Source of the DNA: Microbacterium hydrothermale
GTDB lineage: Bacteria; Actinomycetota; Actinomycetes; Actinomycetales; Microbacteriaceae
Direction: 5' to 3'
Assembly (NCBI RefSeq): GCF_004854025.1
Contig: NZ_STGM01000002.1
Location: 620,001-684,000 of the forward strand
Length of the DNA stretch: 64,000 nucleotides
Both the position numbers and the translations under genes were made by a program. Shown here one piece after another: positions 43,942 through 52,139 of this stretch. Position 1 is the stretch's first letter, and each line of letters starts with the position of its first letter. The notes below the pieces were generated by a model. That model searched no databases, was not told where the DNA came from, and saw nothing but the letters and a program-made list of their open reading frames with translations.

Positions 43942-44778
43942 GTGCACGCCGGCATCGACTACACCGCGTTGACGCACCCTGTCGCTCCCCCGGCACGGAC
44001 CGACCCGACCGCCCACGCGGTCTCGCGGTTGGCGTCGGAGAACGGATGGCAGTACTTCACGCACGCCGTCGATCAGCAGCTCCCCGGGGTGGTGTTCCGC
44101 GAGGTGGACGGGAAGGCGCGGTTCTCTCAGCGCGCGGTGAACATCGTGCGCATTCCGGGAGATCCGATGGTCGAGGTCGGCGACAGCTTCTACACGGAGG
44201 TCGCCGTGGGGAATCAGTTCACGCAGCAGTGGGGGTACGCCGCCGTGGATCTGGGGGTCGCCGTGCCCTCGGTCACCATCGAGGCGGTTCGCAACCGCGC
44301 GCGGTCGGCGCTTCCGGCGACCCCGGCCGGGGCTGCGGTGGACGACAGTCGTCCAGGCGTGCGGGTGGAAGCCGCACCCGGTTCGGAACAGGTCGTCGAT
44401 GCGCTGCTCACGCCGGAGATCATCGACGCCCTCGCTGACGAGGCCCATCCTCTCGACGTGGAGCTGCGCGGTCAGTGGCTCTTCCTCTACGCGCCGCGTT
44501 CACTGTCGAACGACGACGCGACGTCGTGGCGGGCCGTCCTGGCCACCGTCGACCTGTTCGTGGCGCGCGTGCGCGAGCTGAGGCTCCCACAGGCCGCCGC
44601 GGAGCTGCCTCCGGCCGCTGGAAGCCCGGCCGCCGCACCGCCGGCTTTCGCGGTCCACACGGCACCCCTGAAGTCGCGGGGATCGCGGGTGAACGGCGCT
44701 CGCGTGGGTCTGTACCTCGGGGTCGTGCTCGCCGCAATGGTCATCGCGGGCGGCGCCGCGCTGTTCTTCGGGCGGTGA
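43942..44778 (+). CDS. Membrane protein, paralogue of the gene at 63.3 kb
   Basis: A 278-residue protein of unknown function with a single C-terminal transmembrane helix (GLYLGVVLAAMVIAGGAALFFG). The soluble part shares clear blocks with the gene at the right window edge: MVEVGDSFYTEVAVG against VEVGNYRYETGSG, QQWGYAAVDLGVAVP against HRWGYVAVRLDTPLP, and LDVELRGQWLFLYAPRSLS against LDVEIIDDWLFLYARRDLS. The two are therefore one family. A Pro/Ala-rich linker (about residues 225-250) separates the soluble part from the helix. Start GTG 43942 is inferred, without a strong ribosome site. Confidence 0.75.
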   Translation: MHAGIDYTALTHPVAPPARTDPTAHAVSRLASENGWQYFTHAVDQQLPGVVFREVDGKARFSQRAVNIVRIPGDPMVEVGDSFYTEVAVGNQFTQQWGYAAVDLGVAVPSVTIEAVRNRARSALPATPAGAAVDDSRPGVRVEAAPGSEQVVDALLTPEIIDALADEAHPLDVELRGQWLFLYAPRSLSNDDATSWRAVLATVDLFVARVRELRLPQAAAELPPAAGSPAAAPPAFAVHTAPLKSRGSRVNGARVGLYLGVVLAAMVIAGGAALFFGR

Positions 44779-44943
44779 TGATCGCGGGCATCGCCGCGTC
44801 GGATCAGGCCCCGTGAACGACGGTGACGACCCGCTTCCCACCGCCCGGACCGCTGCGGTGGCACGGTTGTCCAGATGGATGAAGGATCGCCCACATCCGG
44901 GTGAGCCTGTGGACAACTTCGCGGCGGTGTATCGAGATCTCAG

Positions 44944-44949
44944 TACGGT
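44944..44949 (+). promoter_or_regulatory. -10 box (leaderless) of gene at 44956
   Basis: TACGGT followed by 6 bases and the ATG at 44956, so the whole three-gene cassette may be made from a leaderless first gene. Confidence 0.5.
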
Positions 44950-44955
44950 TCCGGG

Positions 44956-45246
44956 ATGCGGAGCCTCACCGTCGTCACCGACACCCTGCGTCGCGCGGCC
45001 GGATCGCTCGACCTGACGGCGCGAGCAGCCGAGGCGGAGACGGCGGTCGCCGACGCGCGACAGCTCGGGCACGCGCAGCTCGGCCAGGCCGTGGACGCCT
45101 TCATGCAGGCGATGACGGGAGGCTGGGCGGAGGCGACGGCACAGGTGGACGACACCGCCGCGGGTCTCCGAGAGGCGGCTGCGTTGTACGAGCGGGCCGA
45201 AGAAGGGTCCGACGCCACCATCCGGGCGCTGGCGGGTGACACGTGA
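44956..45246 (+). CDS. WXG100/ESX-like small protein
   Basis: A 96-residue helical protein: TDTLRRAAGSLDLTARAAEAETAVADAR, then a central turn GGWAEA, then AQVDDTAAGLREAAALYERAEE. This two-helix layout, size and Gly-Gly-Trp turn resemble ESX/WXG100 proteins, the small partners or substrates of type VII secretion, although the canonical WXG is replaced by GGW. Its stop overlaps the start of the hydrolase gene by 4 bases (GTGA), so the two are coupled. No secretion machinery lies in this window. Confidence 0.7.
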   Translation: MRSLTVVTDTLRRAAGSLDLTARAAEAETAVADARQLGHAQLGQAVDAFMQAMTGGWAEATAQVDDTAAGLREAAALYERAEEGSDATIRALAGDT

Positions 45247-47012
45247 GCAGCCTTTCGTCCGCGTCGATTCCCGAGGAGATCGTGCCCGGGTCCGTCGAAG
45301 CGGCGTACGAGGTCTCCCATCTGGGGGAACGGCGCGCGAAGGTCACCGGCGAAGTGGTGGAGCGACTGCGCTGGCACGCCGATATCGAGGGCTGGACCGG
45401 CGAAGGCGCCGATGCGTACACCGCGCGGATGGAGGCCGTTGCGAAACGGTGGCTGGAGATCGGTCAGGGCGTGACGATGATCGTCGAGCCGATGCGGACG
45501 TACGCTTTGGCGCTCCGACGGGCGCAGGGGCTGGCGGCGGCGGCGATCGAGGCGTGGAGCTTCGCGGCGACTCTCCCGGAGGATGCCACGGCGGCAGCGG
45601 GAGCATTCGCTTCGTTCGCGCAGGGCTGGCCCGCCTTCATCGCCGACCCCCGCCATCAAGGTGCGGTTCCCTCGACAGCGAAAGAGGCGCGGGCCCGCGC
45701 CGAGGCGATGCTCGCCGACGCTCGCGCCGACGTGGCGGCCGCCGGCGAGATCGCTGCTCAGGCCGTTCGGGTGGCGATCGAGAAGGTTCGAGCACGAGGC
45801 GACTTCTGGGCGTCCCTGGGGGTCGGGCTGGGCGTCGCGCCGGTCACCGCGGAGCGCGTCCTCGACGTGCTGCAGTCCCTCGATGAGGGATCGCTGCGGG
45901 CGCTGTTGCGAGCTCGCCCCGATCTGATCGAGCGTCTGAAGCAGACGGCGTCGGAGGACGTCGCACCGTGGTGGCGGCGACTGAGCCCTGCGCAACAGAA
46001 CGTGCTGATCGCCGAGGCGCCGGGGGTCGTCGGGAATCTCGGCGGGGTGGCGTACGCCGCGCGCGACCGCGCGAATCGCATCGTGCTGGCGCAAGCGCTC
46101 GCCGAGGCGCGGAACAGTCCGTGGGATCAGTCGGAGCAGGTGCGGGCGTTGGAGGCACTGGAACGAGCGGCCGAGGGGAACACGATCGCCTCGCTCGTGC
46201 TGGACCGGCCACCGTTGGCGCAGGTGGCGGTCGGGGATCTGGATGCGGCTGAGCACGTGAGCGTGATCGTGCCGGGAATGGGGACGACGGTGGGCGGGGA
46301 CGTCAAGAATTACGTGCGAGCAGCAGACGAGCTCATCGCAGAGCAGAAGAAACTGACCGGTGCGACCCGAGATTCGCTCGCCGCTGTCGCCTGGATCGGT
46401 TATCACCCGCCTATGCCGACAGTGGCTGCCGGTGAGGTCCTTCTCGACGACCGGGCGCGTGCGGGCGCTGAAAACCTCGCGCACGATATCGACGCACTCC
46501 AACAGATGAGACAGGCGGCGTCCGCCCCGCTCGATCTGAGCATCGTCGCGCATTCCTACGGGACAGACGTCGCGACTCTCGGGCTGGAGACGGCACGAGC
46601 AGATCATCTCGTTCTGCTCGGGTCCGCGGGGGTTGCGGATGAGGTCGATCACGTTTCTGATCTGAACGTTCCCCCTGGGCAAGTGTTCGCGTCGCAGGCG
46701 GTCCGCGACGAGTGGGCGCCGATCGGGCAGCTCCTGTCGGGACGAGAAGATCCCACGTCGCCGGACTTCGGGGCACGGGTCTTCTCATCCGAGGCAGCCG
46801 AGACGGAGGGCGTGATCCTCGAGCCGGTGCGCCGGCATGGCCCGCTCGGCTCGGTGGAGAACGGCGATGCGAGCTACTTCACGAACAACACCACCGCGCT
46901 GCACAACACTGCACTGGCGACGATGGGACACGATGAACGCCTCATCATGGGCGGGACATCGATTGAACGAGCGGTCATGGGAGGTGGCAAATGGGCTGTT
47001 CGGCCCTCGTGA
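45243..47012 (+). CDS. DUF1023 alpha/beta-hydrolase with WXG-like N-terminus
   Basis: A 589-residue protein. Residues 1-110 form a helical WXG-like domain (WHADIEGWTGEGADAYTARM, with Trp-Thr-Gly in the turn). A long Ala-rich helical middle follows. The C-terminal hydrolase resembles DUF1023: VSVIVPGMGTTVGGDVKN near residues 340-357 and the nucleophile elbow IVAHSYGTDVATLG with Ser438. The substrate is unknown; DUF1023 proteins often carry ESX-like N-termini and may be exported. It is coupled to the small upstream protein and overlapped by the lipoprotein gene by 22 bases. Confidence 0.85.
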   Translation: MSSLSSASIPEEIVPGSVEAAYEVSHLGERRAKVTGEVVERLRWHADIEGWTGEGADAYTARMEAVAKRWLEIGQGVTMIVEPMRTYALALRRAQGLAAAAIEAWSFAATLPEDATAAAGAFASFAQGWPAFIADPRHQGAVPSTAKEARARAEAMLADARADVAAAGEIAAQAVRVAIEKVRARGDFWASLGVGLGVAPVTAERVLDVLQSLDEGSLRALLRARPDLIERLKQTASEDVAPWWRRLSPAQQNVLIAEAPGVVGNLGGVAYAARDRANRIVLAQALAEARNSPWDQSEQVRALEALERAAEGNTIASLVLDRPPLAQVAVGDLDAAEHVSVIVPGMGTTVGGDVKNYVRAADELIAEQKKLTGATRDSLAAVAWIGYHPPMPTVAAGEVLLDDRARAGAENLAHDIDALQQMRQAASAPLDLSIVAHSYGTDVATLGLETARADHLVLLGSAGVADEVDHVSDLNVPPGQVFASQAVRDEWAPIGQLLSGREDPTSPDFGARVFSSEAAETEGVILEPVRRHGPLGSVENGDASYFTNNTTALHNTALATMGHDERLIMGGTSIERAVMGGGKWAVRPS

Positions 47013-47557
47013 AAATCTTCGGAGGTGTTGTCCTCCTGCTTTCGATGGGGGGCGCGTTGGCCGCGTGTGCCTCTCAACCAGGACGGGGGGAGTCGGTCGT
47101 GACGCCGCAACAGGTATCTGAGAAGGGCGATTCGCTTTTCGAGGCGGTGACCGCTGTGCTCGGCAGGGAGGGGTGGGAACAGGACAACCAATGGTTTGCG
47201 TGCGACGCCTCCGGCGGAGCAAACGGGGTGGTGCTGCGCCGAGAAGCTCGCCTCGCCCAACCCTCGCAGGCCGAACCGGAGGAGATGCTCAAACGTGTGC
47301 AGGACGCCTGGGGCAAGCTCGGAGTTCATGCCGAGACCGCCGTCGACACGACGCTCGACCCTGTGCGCTACATCCTGTCCGACCCGCCGTACCTCGCCGG
47401 GGTCAATCCAGACGGCTCGCTCTCCGATCTGTGGATCGGAACGGGCATCGTGAACTTCAGCTACGTCAGCCCCTGCGTCCCCGGGGACATCTTCGAACTG
47501 CAGCCGCAAATGACCTCCTCGCCGGAACCGACCGTCATCCTGCCTTCGACGCCCTGA
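46991..47557 (+). CDS. Small lipoprotein
   Basis: A 188-residue exported lipoprotein. The signal peptide runs from VKIFGGVVLLLSMGGALAAC, with lipobox LAAC and lipidated Cys26. The mature part is unknown; it starts with QQVSEKGDSLFEAVTAVLGREGW. GGAGG lies 6 bases before ATG 46991, which is inside the end of the hydrolase gene, so it belongs to the same operon. It may be an inhibitor, immunity or assembly partner of the hydrolase; that is inference. Its 3' end overlaps the convergent methyltransferase gene by 23 bases. Confidence 0.8.
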   Translation: MGCSALVKIFGGVVLLLSMGGALAACASQPGRGESVVTPQQVSEKGDSLFEAVTAVLGREGWEQDNQWFACDASGGANGVVLRREARLAQPSQAEPEEMLKRVQDAWGKLGVHAETAVDTTLDPVRYILSDPPYLAGVNPDGSLSDLWIGTGIVNFSYVSPCVPGDIFELQPQMTSSPEPTVILPSTP

Positions 47558-48365
47558 TCGTGTAGCTCAGTGGCATGACGGAAGGCTGCTCGGTCAGCGC
47601 GTACTCGCCATCGGCTCGCAGGGTCATCCGACCCGGGAGCGCCTCCCACGGAACACTGTCGTGCTCGACGAGCGTGTCGATGCGCAAGCCCCGGGAGAGG
47701 AGGGCGGTGACGATCTCGCCCAGACCCCGGTTCCACTCGTACGTCCGGGTGGACTGCAGGGGCGCCGCCACCTCGACGTACGTGCTGTCGTCGTCCCACT
47801 CGAGCGGCACGGGCTGCTCGAAGTACGGGAAGGCCAGTGTCAGACCGGGCAGGGTCTCGTTCATCGACCACAGCACGGGGTGTCCCTCGCGAATGTGCAG
47901 GGTTCCCCCGGGCGCCAGCAGGTCGGCCACCACACCGGCCCATTCGTCGATCGAGGGAAGCCAGCACAGGGCGCCGATGCCCGTGTAGACGAGGTCGAAC
48001 GACTCGCGCGGGAGCACGGTGGCGGCATCCTTCACCTCCGCCTGGACGTATTCGATGTCGGCTCCCGCCTCGGCGGCGAGTCGCCGCGCCTCGGCGACGG
48101 CGTTCTCGGAGAAGTCGAGACCGGTCACTCGAGCGCCCAGACGCGCCAGGGAGAGGGTGTCGGTGCCGATGTGGCACTGGAGGTGCACGGTGCGCTTGCC
48201 GGCGATGTCTCCGAGGAGGGGTGCGTCGAAGCGGACGACGTCGGACAACGCCTCCGGTTCGGTCACGTAGCGCTGCACGCCGTAGCCCGATCCGTCACGC
48301 GCGGCGTGCAGGGTCGCTCGTTCGTTCCAGTTGGCGCGATTGGCGGCGATGAAATCAGAGGTCAT
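47535..48365 (-). CDS. SAM-dependent methyltransferase
   Basis: A 276-residue class I methyltransferase. The SAM site is unusual but recognisable: GKRTVHLQCHIGTDTLSLARL (motif I, with HLQCHIG), VTGLDFSENAV, and EVKDAATVLPRESFDLVYTGIG. The first 60 residues (ANRANWNERATLHAARDG) are typical of actinobacterial small-molecule methyltransferases of this kind. The substrate is unknown. The ATG at 48365 is chosen; a much longer frame upstream crosses the ATP-grasp gene and is not used. Confidence 0.85.
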   Translation of the reverse strand: MTSDFIAANRANWNERATLHAARDGSGYGVQRYVTEPEALSDVVRFDAPLLGDIAGKRTVHLQCHIGTDTLSLARLGARVTGLDFSENAVAEARRLAAEAGADIEYVQAEVKDAATVLPRESFDLVYTGIGALCWLPSIDEWAGVVADLLAPGGTLHIREGHPVLWSMNETLPGLTLAFPYFEQPVPLEWDDDSTYVEVAAPLQSTRTYEWNRGLGEIVTALLSRGLRIDTLVEHDSVPWEALPGRMTLRADGEYALTEQPSVMPLSYTIRASKAG

Positions 48366-48455
48366 GGCATCCTTCCGGCAGACCTCCAGACTAGGGACCC
48401 GTCGTTTCGGTGTCGCCTCGTGACGGACGAGGGCGGCGATGTCGGAGCCCCGGGT

Positions 48456-48461
48456 TAGCCT
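48456..48461 (+). promoter_or_regulatory. -10 box (leaderless) of ATP-grasp gene
   Basis: TAGCCT followed by 6 bases and the ATG at 48468. Confidence 0.55.
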
Positions 48462-48467
48462 GGCGAC

Positions 48468-49409
48468 ATGTCGGGCAAGGTCTATGTCATCCACGAGAAC
48501 CCCCAGTGGATTCCGCCGTTCGCGGCGGCGTTCGAGGCGGAGGGCGTGCCGTTCGAGGAGTGGATGCTCACCGACGGGTCGATCGACCTGGCGGTGGAGC
48601 CGCCCGAGGGTGTGTTCTGGTCGCGGCTGAGCGCCTCCGCCCACACCCGCGATCACGCCCACAGCAAGGAGTTCGGGCGGGCGGTCCTGCGGTGGCTCTC
48701 CTCGTGGGGGCGCACGGTCATCAACGGCGCCGACGTTCTCGAGCTCGAGGTCAGCAAGGTCGCGCAGCACGCGGCGCTCCGGCACGCGGGCATCGATGTT
48801 CCGCGCACCGTCGCGGTCTTCGGAACGGATGACATCGTCGCCCAGGCCGAGAAATTCGGCGCCCCCTTCATCAGTAAGCACAATCAGGGCGGCAAGGGCC
48901 TCGGTGTGCGTCGATGGGAGACGGTCGACGAGTTCGCCGCGTGGGTCGACGGCCCTTCGTTCGAGCCCTCCCCCGACGGCATCACCCTGCTGCAAGAGCT
49001 GCTCGTCGCGAAGACCCCCTTCATCACGCGCGCCGAGTTCGTCGCGGGCGAGTTCGTCTACGCCGTCCGCGTCGACACGAGCGCCGGCAGCTTCGAACTC
49101 TGCCCCGCCGAGGCGTGCGCCGTTCCCGGGGCCGACGGCGTGGAGCCCGAGCCGCTCTTCCGTCGACGAGACGACGTCGATCCCGCCCTCATCGACCGCT
49201 ACCTGGCCTTCCTCGCGGCCGAGGGGGTCGGCATCGCCGGCATCGAGTTCATCGAGACGCGCGACGGGCGCACCGTCACGTACGACGTCAACACCAACAC
49301 GAACTACAACCCCGACGTCGAAGCCACGGCCCCCCGCTCCGGGCCCCGCGAGATCGCGCGCTGGCTCGGCTCGCTCCTCCCGCAAGAAGCGATCGGTCTC
49401 CGTGGCTGA
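48468..49409 (+). CDS. ATP-grasp ligase (RimK-like)
   Basis: A 313-residue ATP-grasp enzyme resembling RimK-type alpha-L-glutamate ligases, which join a carboxylate to an amine with ATP. The ATP-grasp region is ADVLELEVSKVAQHAALRHAGIDVPRT, then the glycine-rich loop FISKHNQGGKGLGVRR, the TLLQELL strand, and the Mg-binding end IEFIETRDGRTVTYDVNTNTNYN. The substrate cannot be told. It probably has a leaderless start. Its last 8 bases overlap the sulfhydrylase gene, so the two are coupled; ligation of a sulfur amino acid is a possible joint role, as inference. Confidence 0.85.
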   Translation: MSGKVYVIHENPQWIPPFAAAFEAEGVPFEEWMLTDGSIDLAVEPPEGVFWSRLSASAHTRDHAHSKEFGRAVLRWLSSWGRTVINGADVLELEVSKVAQHAALRHAGIDVPRTVAVFGTDDIVAQAEKFGAPFISKHNQGGKGLGVRRWETVDEFAAWVDGPSFEPSPDGITLLQELLVAKTPFITRAEFVAGEFVYAVRVDTSAGSFELCPAEACAVPGADGVEPEPLFRRRDDVDPALIDRYLAFLAAEGVGIAGIEFIETRDGRTVTYDVNTNTNYNPDVEATAPRSGPREIARWLGSLLPQEAIGLRG

Positions 49410-50715
49410 GCCCGCGCCGCCGCACGTCGACTGGACCGGCTTCGGCTTCGCCACCCGCCAGGTGCACGCGGGCGAAGAAGAAGACCTCACGCACGGGTCG
49501 CGCATCACGCCCGTGCACCTCTCGGCCGCCTACCGTTTCGCCTCCTTCCAAGAGGCGACCGATCGATTCGGCGCCGTCGACCTGGGTCATCTCTACTCGC
49601 GCAACGCCAACCCCACCAACCAGGTCGCCGAGCGGCGTCTCGCGTCACTCGAGGGCGGATCGGGAGCGCTCGTCGTCGGGTCGGGTCAGGCCGCGATCAC
49701 CATGGCGCTCCTGGGTCTCGCGGGAAGCGGAGAGCACATCGTCTCGACGGCGAGCATCTACAGCGGCACCCGCGTGCTCTTCGACCGCACGTTCGCGCGC
49801 ATGGGAGTGCGCGTCGAGTACGTCTGGGACCCTCTCGACGAATCCGAGTGGGACGCCCTGATCCGGCCCGAGACCAAGGCGATCTTCACCGAGACGCTTC
49901 CCAATCCCAAGAACGACGTCGTCGACATCGACGCGGTCTCGCGCATCGCGCGCCGGCACGGCATCCCCCTCGTCGTCGACAACACCATCGCGACGCCCTT
50001 CCTCATCCGCCCCATCGAGCACGGCGCCGACGTCGTGGTGCACTCGGCCACGAAGTTCCTCTCGGGCCACGGTGCCAACCTCGCTGGTGCGGTGATCGAC
50101 GGCGGAACGTTCGACTGGGTGGCATCCGACCGTTCCTACCCGGCGCTCACCGACACGCCGGTCGCCGCGCACTCGTCGTTCGTCGAGGCATTCGGCGCAC
50201 GCGCGTTCGAGCTGTCGCTGCGGTTCGGGATCGCCAACGACACAGGTCCCGCCCTGTCGCCACTGAATGGCTTCCTGCTGCAGCAGGGCATGGAGACCCT
50301 GTCGGTGCGCATGCGCCAACACCTCGCCAGTGCCCGCACGATCGCGGAATGGCTCGAGGGTCACGGCGCGGTCGAGAGCGTCGACTACGCCGGACTCCCG
50401 TCCCATCCGCAGCACGCGCTCGCCGTCCGCGACTACGACGGACTCTCGGGTTCGGTGTTCTCGTTCACCGTGCGCGGAGGGCGAGACGCGGCGGAACGCT
50501 TCTTCGATGCTCTGCGCCTGTTCAGCCGCATGACAAACATCGGCGACACGCGATCGATGGCCCTGCATCCCGCGACCACCACGCACCTCGGTTTCACGCA
50601 AGAGACGCGCGACCGCCTCGGGATCGGCGACGGCCTCATCCGCCTGTCGATCGGACTCGAGGATGCCGACGACCTCATCGCCGACCTCGATCAGGCGCTC
50701 CGCGCGGCGGGATAG
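49402..50715 (+). CDS. O-acetylhomoserine sulfhydrylase-type enzyme
   Basis: A 437-residue PLP enzyme of the Cys/Met-metabolism family. The Schiff-base lysine is Lys218 in VVHSATKFLSGHG, with Asp193 in VVDNTIATPF binding the pyridine nitrogen and SIYSGT upstream. The length (about 430) fits O-acetylhomoserine sulfhydrylase (MetY), which makes homocysteine or methionine precursors from sulfide or methanethiol, rather than the roughly 390-residue cystathionine lyases. The start GTG 49402 lies inside the end of the ATP-grasp gene. It opens a run of sulfur-related genes up to 54.4 kb. Confidence 0.88.
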   Translation: MAEPAPPHVDWTGFGFATRQVHAGEEEDLTHGSRITPVHLSAAYRFASFQEATDRFGAVDLGHLYSRNANPTNQVAERRLASLEGGSGALVVGSGQAAITMALLGLAGSGEHIVSTASIYSGTRVLFDRTFARMGVRVEYVWDPLDESEWDALIRPETKAIFTETLPNPKNDVVDIDAVSRIARRHGIPLVVDNTIATPFLIRPIEHGADVVVHSATKFLSGHGANLAGAVIDGGTFDWVASDRSYPALTDTPVAAHSSFVEAFGARAFELSLRFGIANDTGPALSPLNGFLLQQGMETLSVRMRQHLASARTIAEWLEGHGAVESVDYAGLPSHPQHALAVRDYDGLSGSVFSFTVRGGRDAAERFFDALRLFSRMTNIGDTRSMALHPATTTHLGFTQETRDRLGIGDGLIRLSIGLEDADDLIADLDQALRAAG

Positions 50716-50719
50716 CCGG

Positions 50720-50936
50720 GCCCCTGAGCCTGTCGAAGGGTCCGGGTGCGCTTCGGGGCGGTGGCTTCGACGGGCTCAGCCACCTTGCGCGGGCGTTCCG
50801 GAGGGCCCTGAGCTCGTCGAAGGGCCCGAGGGCGCGGTGGGGCGGTGGCTTCGACGGGCTCAGCCACCTCGCGCGGCTCAGCCACCTCGCGCGGGCTCAG
50901 CCACCTCGCGTTGCTCAGCCACCTCGCGTTGCTCAG
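50720..50936. repeat. Palindrome/tandem repeat cluster after metY-like gene
   Basis: Two identical 25-base imperfect palindromes at 50760-50784 and 50844-50868 (ends GGTGGCT and AGCCACC). Two related CTGAG...TCGAAGGG palindromes lie near 50722-50743 and 50803-50827. From 50858 to 50936 the unit GCTCAGCCACCTCGCG repeats four times at 18-19-base spacing plus a partial fifth copy. This resembles the TCGAAGGG/CTCAG intergenic repeats seen in high-GC actinobacteria. It separates the convergent metY-like and monooxygenase genes. Confidence 0.8.
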
Positions 50937-50952
50937 ACCGCGACGGCGTGCG

Positions 50953-52014
50953 TCAGGAGTCGCGCTGCGCCTCCAGACGGCGCACGCGCGGGATGACCTC
51001 GGCCGCGAAGCGCTGCATCTCAGGCAGGTGCGGCGAGAACTGCAGGAGCAGGGTCGAGACGCCGACGTTCGCGAACGCGACGATGCGTTCCGCGACCTGA
51101 TCGGGGGTCCCGACGAGGTTCGGGCGCAGGCCGCGATTCGAGACCGAGTACTCCTTGAGGTCGACCTGGGTGTCGAGCTTCGACTTGCTGACGAAGTCCT
51201 GGTACGAGCCGTAGGCCGCTCCCCCGCGCACGTCGGTGATGCGGTCGACCTCGGCCTGCGCCTCCTCCTCGGTGTCGCGGACGATGCCGTACGCCGCCAT
51301 GCCGAAGGCCTCGAACGGCGCGGCTCCGGCCTCGGCACGGCGACGGCGCATGTCGGCCACCTTCGTCTCGAGCTCCTCGAGGGTGCCGCCGTGGGTGAGG
51401 TACGCGTCGGCGTAGCGGGTGATCGCGGTGCGCCCGGCCTCGCTCTCGCCCCCGGCGTACAGGCGCGGCACGACCCGCGGCTTCGGCTCGGTGTACGTCC
51501 CCTCGGTGCGGTAGTACTCGCCCTCGTAGGCGAAGGGCGTCTGTGACCACAGGCCCCGCAGCACCTCGACCCACTCGATCGTGCGGGCGTAGCGGTCGTC
51601 GTGCGCGCTGAAGAGGCCGTCGTACTGCTTGGCCTCCTCGGCCCACCAGGCCGACACGACGTTCAGGGTGAACCGGCCGCCGCTGATCTCGTCGATCGTC
51701 GCGGCCTGCTTCGCGGTGTGGAACGGGTTGTGGAAACCGGGGCGGACGGCGGTCATCAGCTCGAGCTTCGACGTCACCGCGGCGAGACCGGCGGTGACGG
51801 CCCAGGCATCGAGCGAGGGCGCTTCGACGCCCTTGATGTCGTTGAGGTTGAGCTCGGGGATGAGCGTCAGGTCGAACCCGCCCTCCTCCGCGGCCCGCGC
51901 GATCTCGGCGATGTGCGCGAACGAGACGGGCGTGTGCTCGTCGTCGACGTTGCGCAGCCAGCCGCCGAAGATCGGGGTCCAGTAGCCGAAACGCACGCGC
52001 TGAGGAGAGGTCAT
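50953..52014 (-). CDS. LLM-class flavin-dependent monooxygenase
   Basis: A 353-residue luciferase-like (LLM) monooxygenase using reduced FMN. The TIM-barrel family pattern is seen in VRFGYWTPIFGGWLRN, RAAEEGGFDLTLIPELN, then FNPFHTAKQAATIDEISGGRFTLNVVSAWW minus its first residue, and YAGGESEAGRTAI. It resembles SsuD/SfnG-type enzymes that release sulfite or methanesulfinate from organosulfur compounds. I chose ATG 52014 (GGAG 6 bases before it). It is divergent from sfnG with 125 bases between, probably a shared control region. Confidence 0.85.
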   Translation of the reverse strand: MTSPQRVRFGYWTPIFGGWLRNVDDEHTPVSFAHIAEIARAAEEGGFDLTLIPELNLNDIKGVEAPSLDAWAVTAGLAAVTSKLELMTAVRPGFHNPFHTAKQAATIDEISGGRFTLNVVSAWWAEEAKQYDGLFSAHDDRYARTIEWVEVLRGLWSQTPFAYEGEYYRTEGTYTEPKPRVVPRLYAGGESEAGRTAITRYADAYLTHGGTLEELETKVADMRRRRAEAGAAPFEAFGMAAYGIVRDTEEEAQAEVDRITDVRGGAAYGSYQDFVSKSKLDTQVDLKEYSVSNRGLRPNLVGTPDQVAERIVAFANVGVSTLLLQFSPHLPEMQRFAAEVIPRVRRLEAQRDS

Positions 52015-52139
52015 GCGCTCCATCCTCGCCCGGAGCGCGTCCGCCGGCGTCACACGACGAAACGGTCCGTCACATGTCGTTGACGGTGCGTCGGACCGGT
52101 GCGACGGTAGCCGGGTTCCGATCCCGCCAGGAGGACCCC

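Noticed and set aside
48796-49401. Upstream extension of the sulfhydrylase gene
   Set aside because: It is out of frame with and inside the ATP-grasp gene; GTG 49402 starts the homologous sequence.
50663-51100. Plus-strand frame through the repeat block (145 codons)
   Set aside because: Its apparent peptide repeats come only from the DNA repeats, and it overlaps the end of metY-like gene out of frame.
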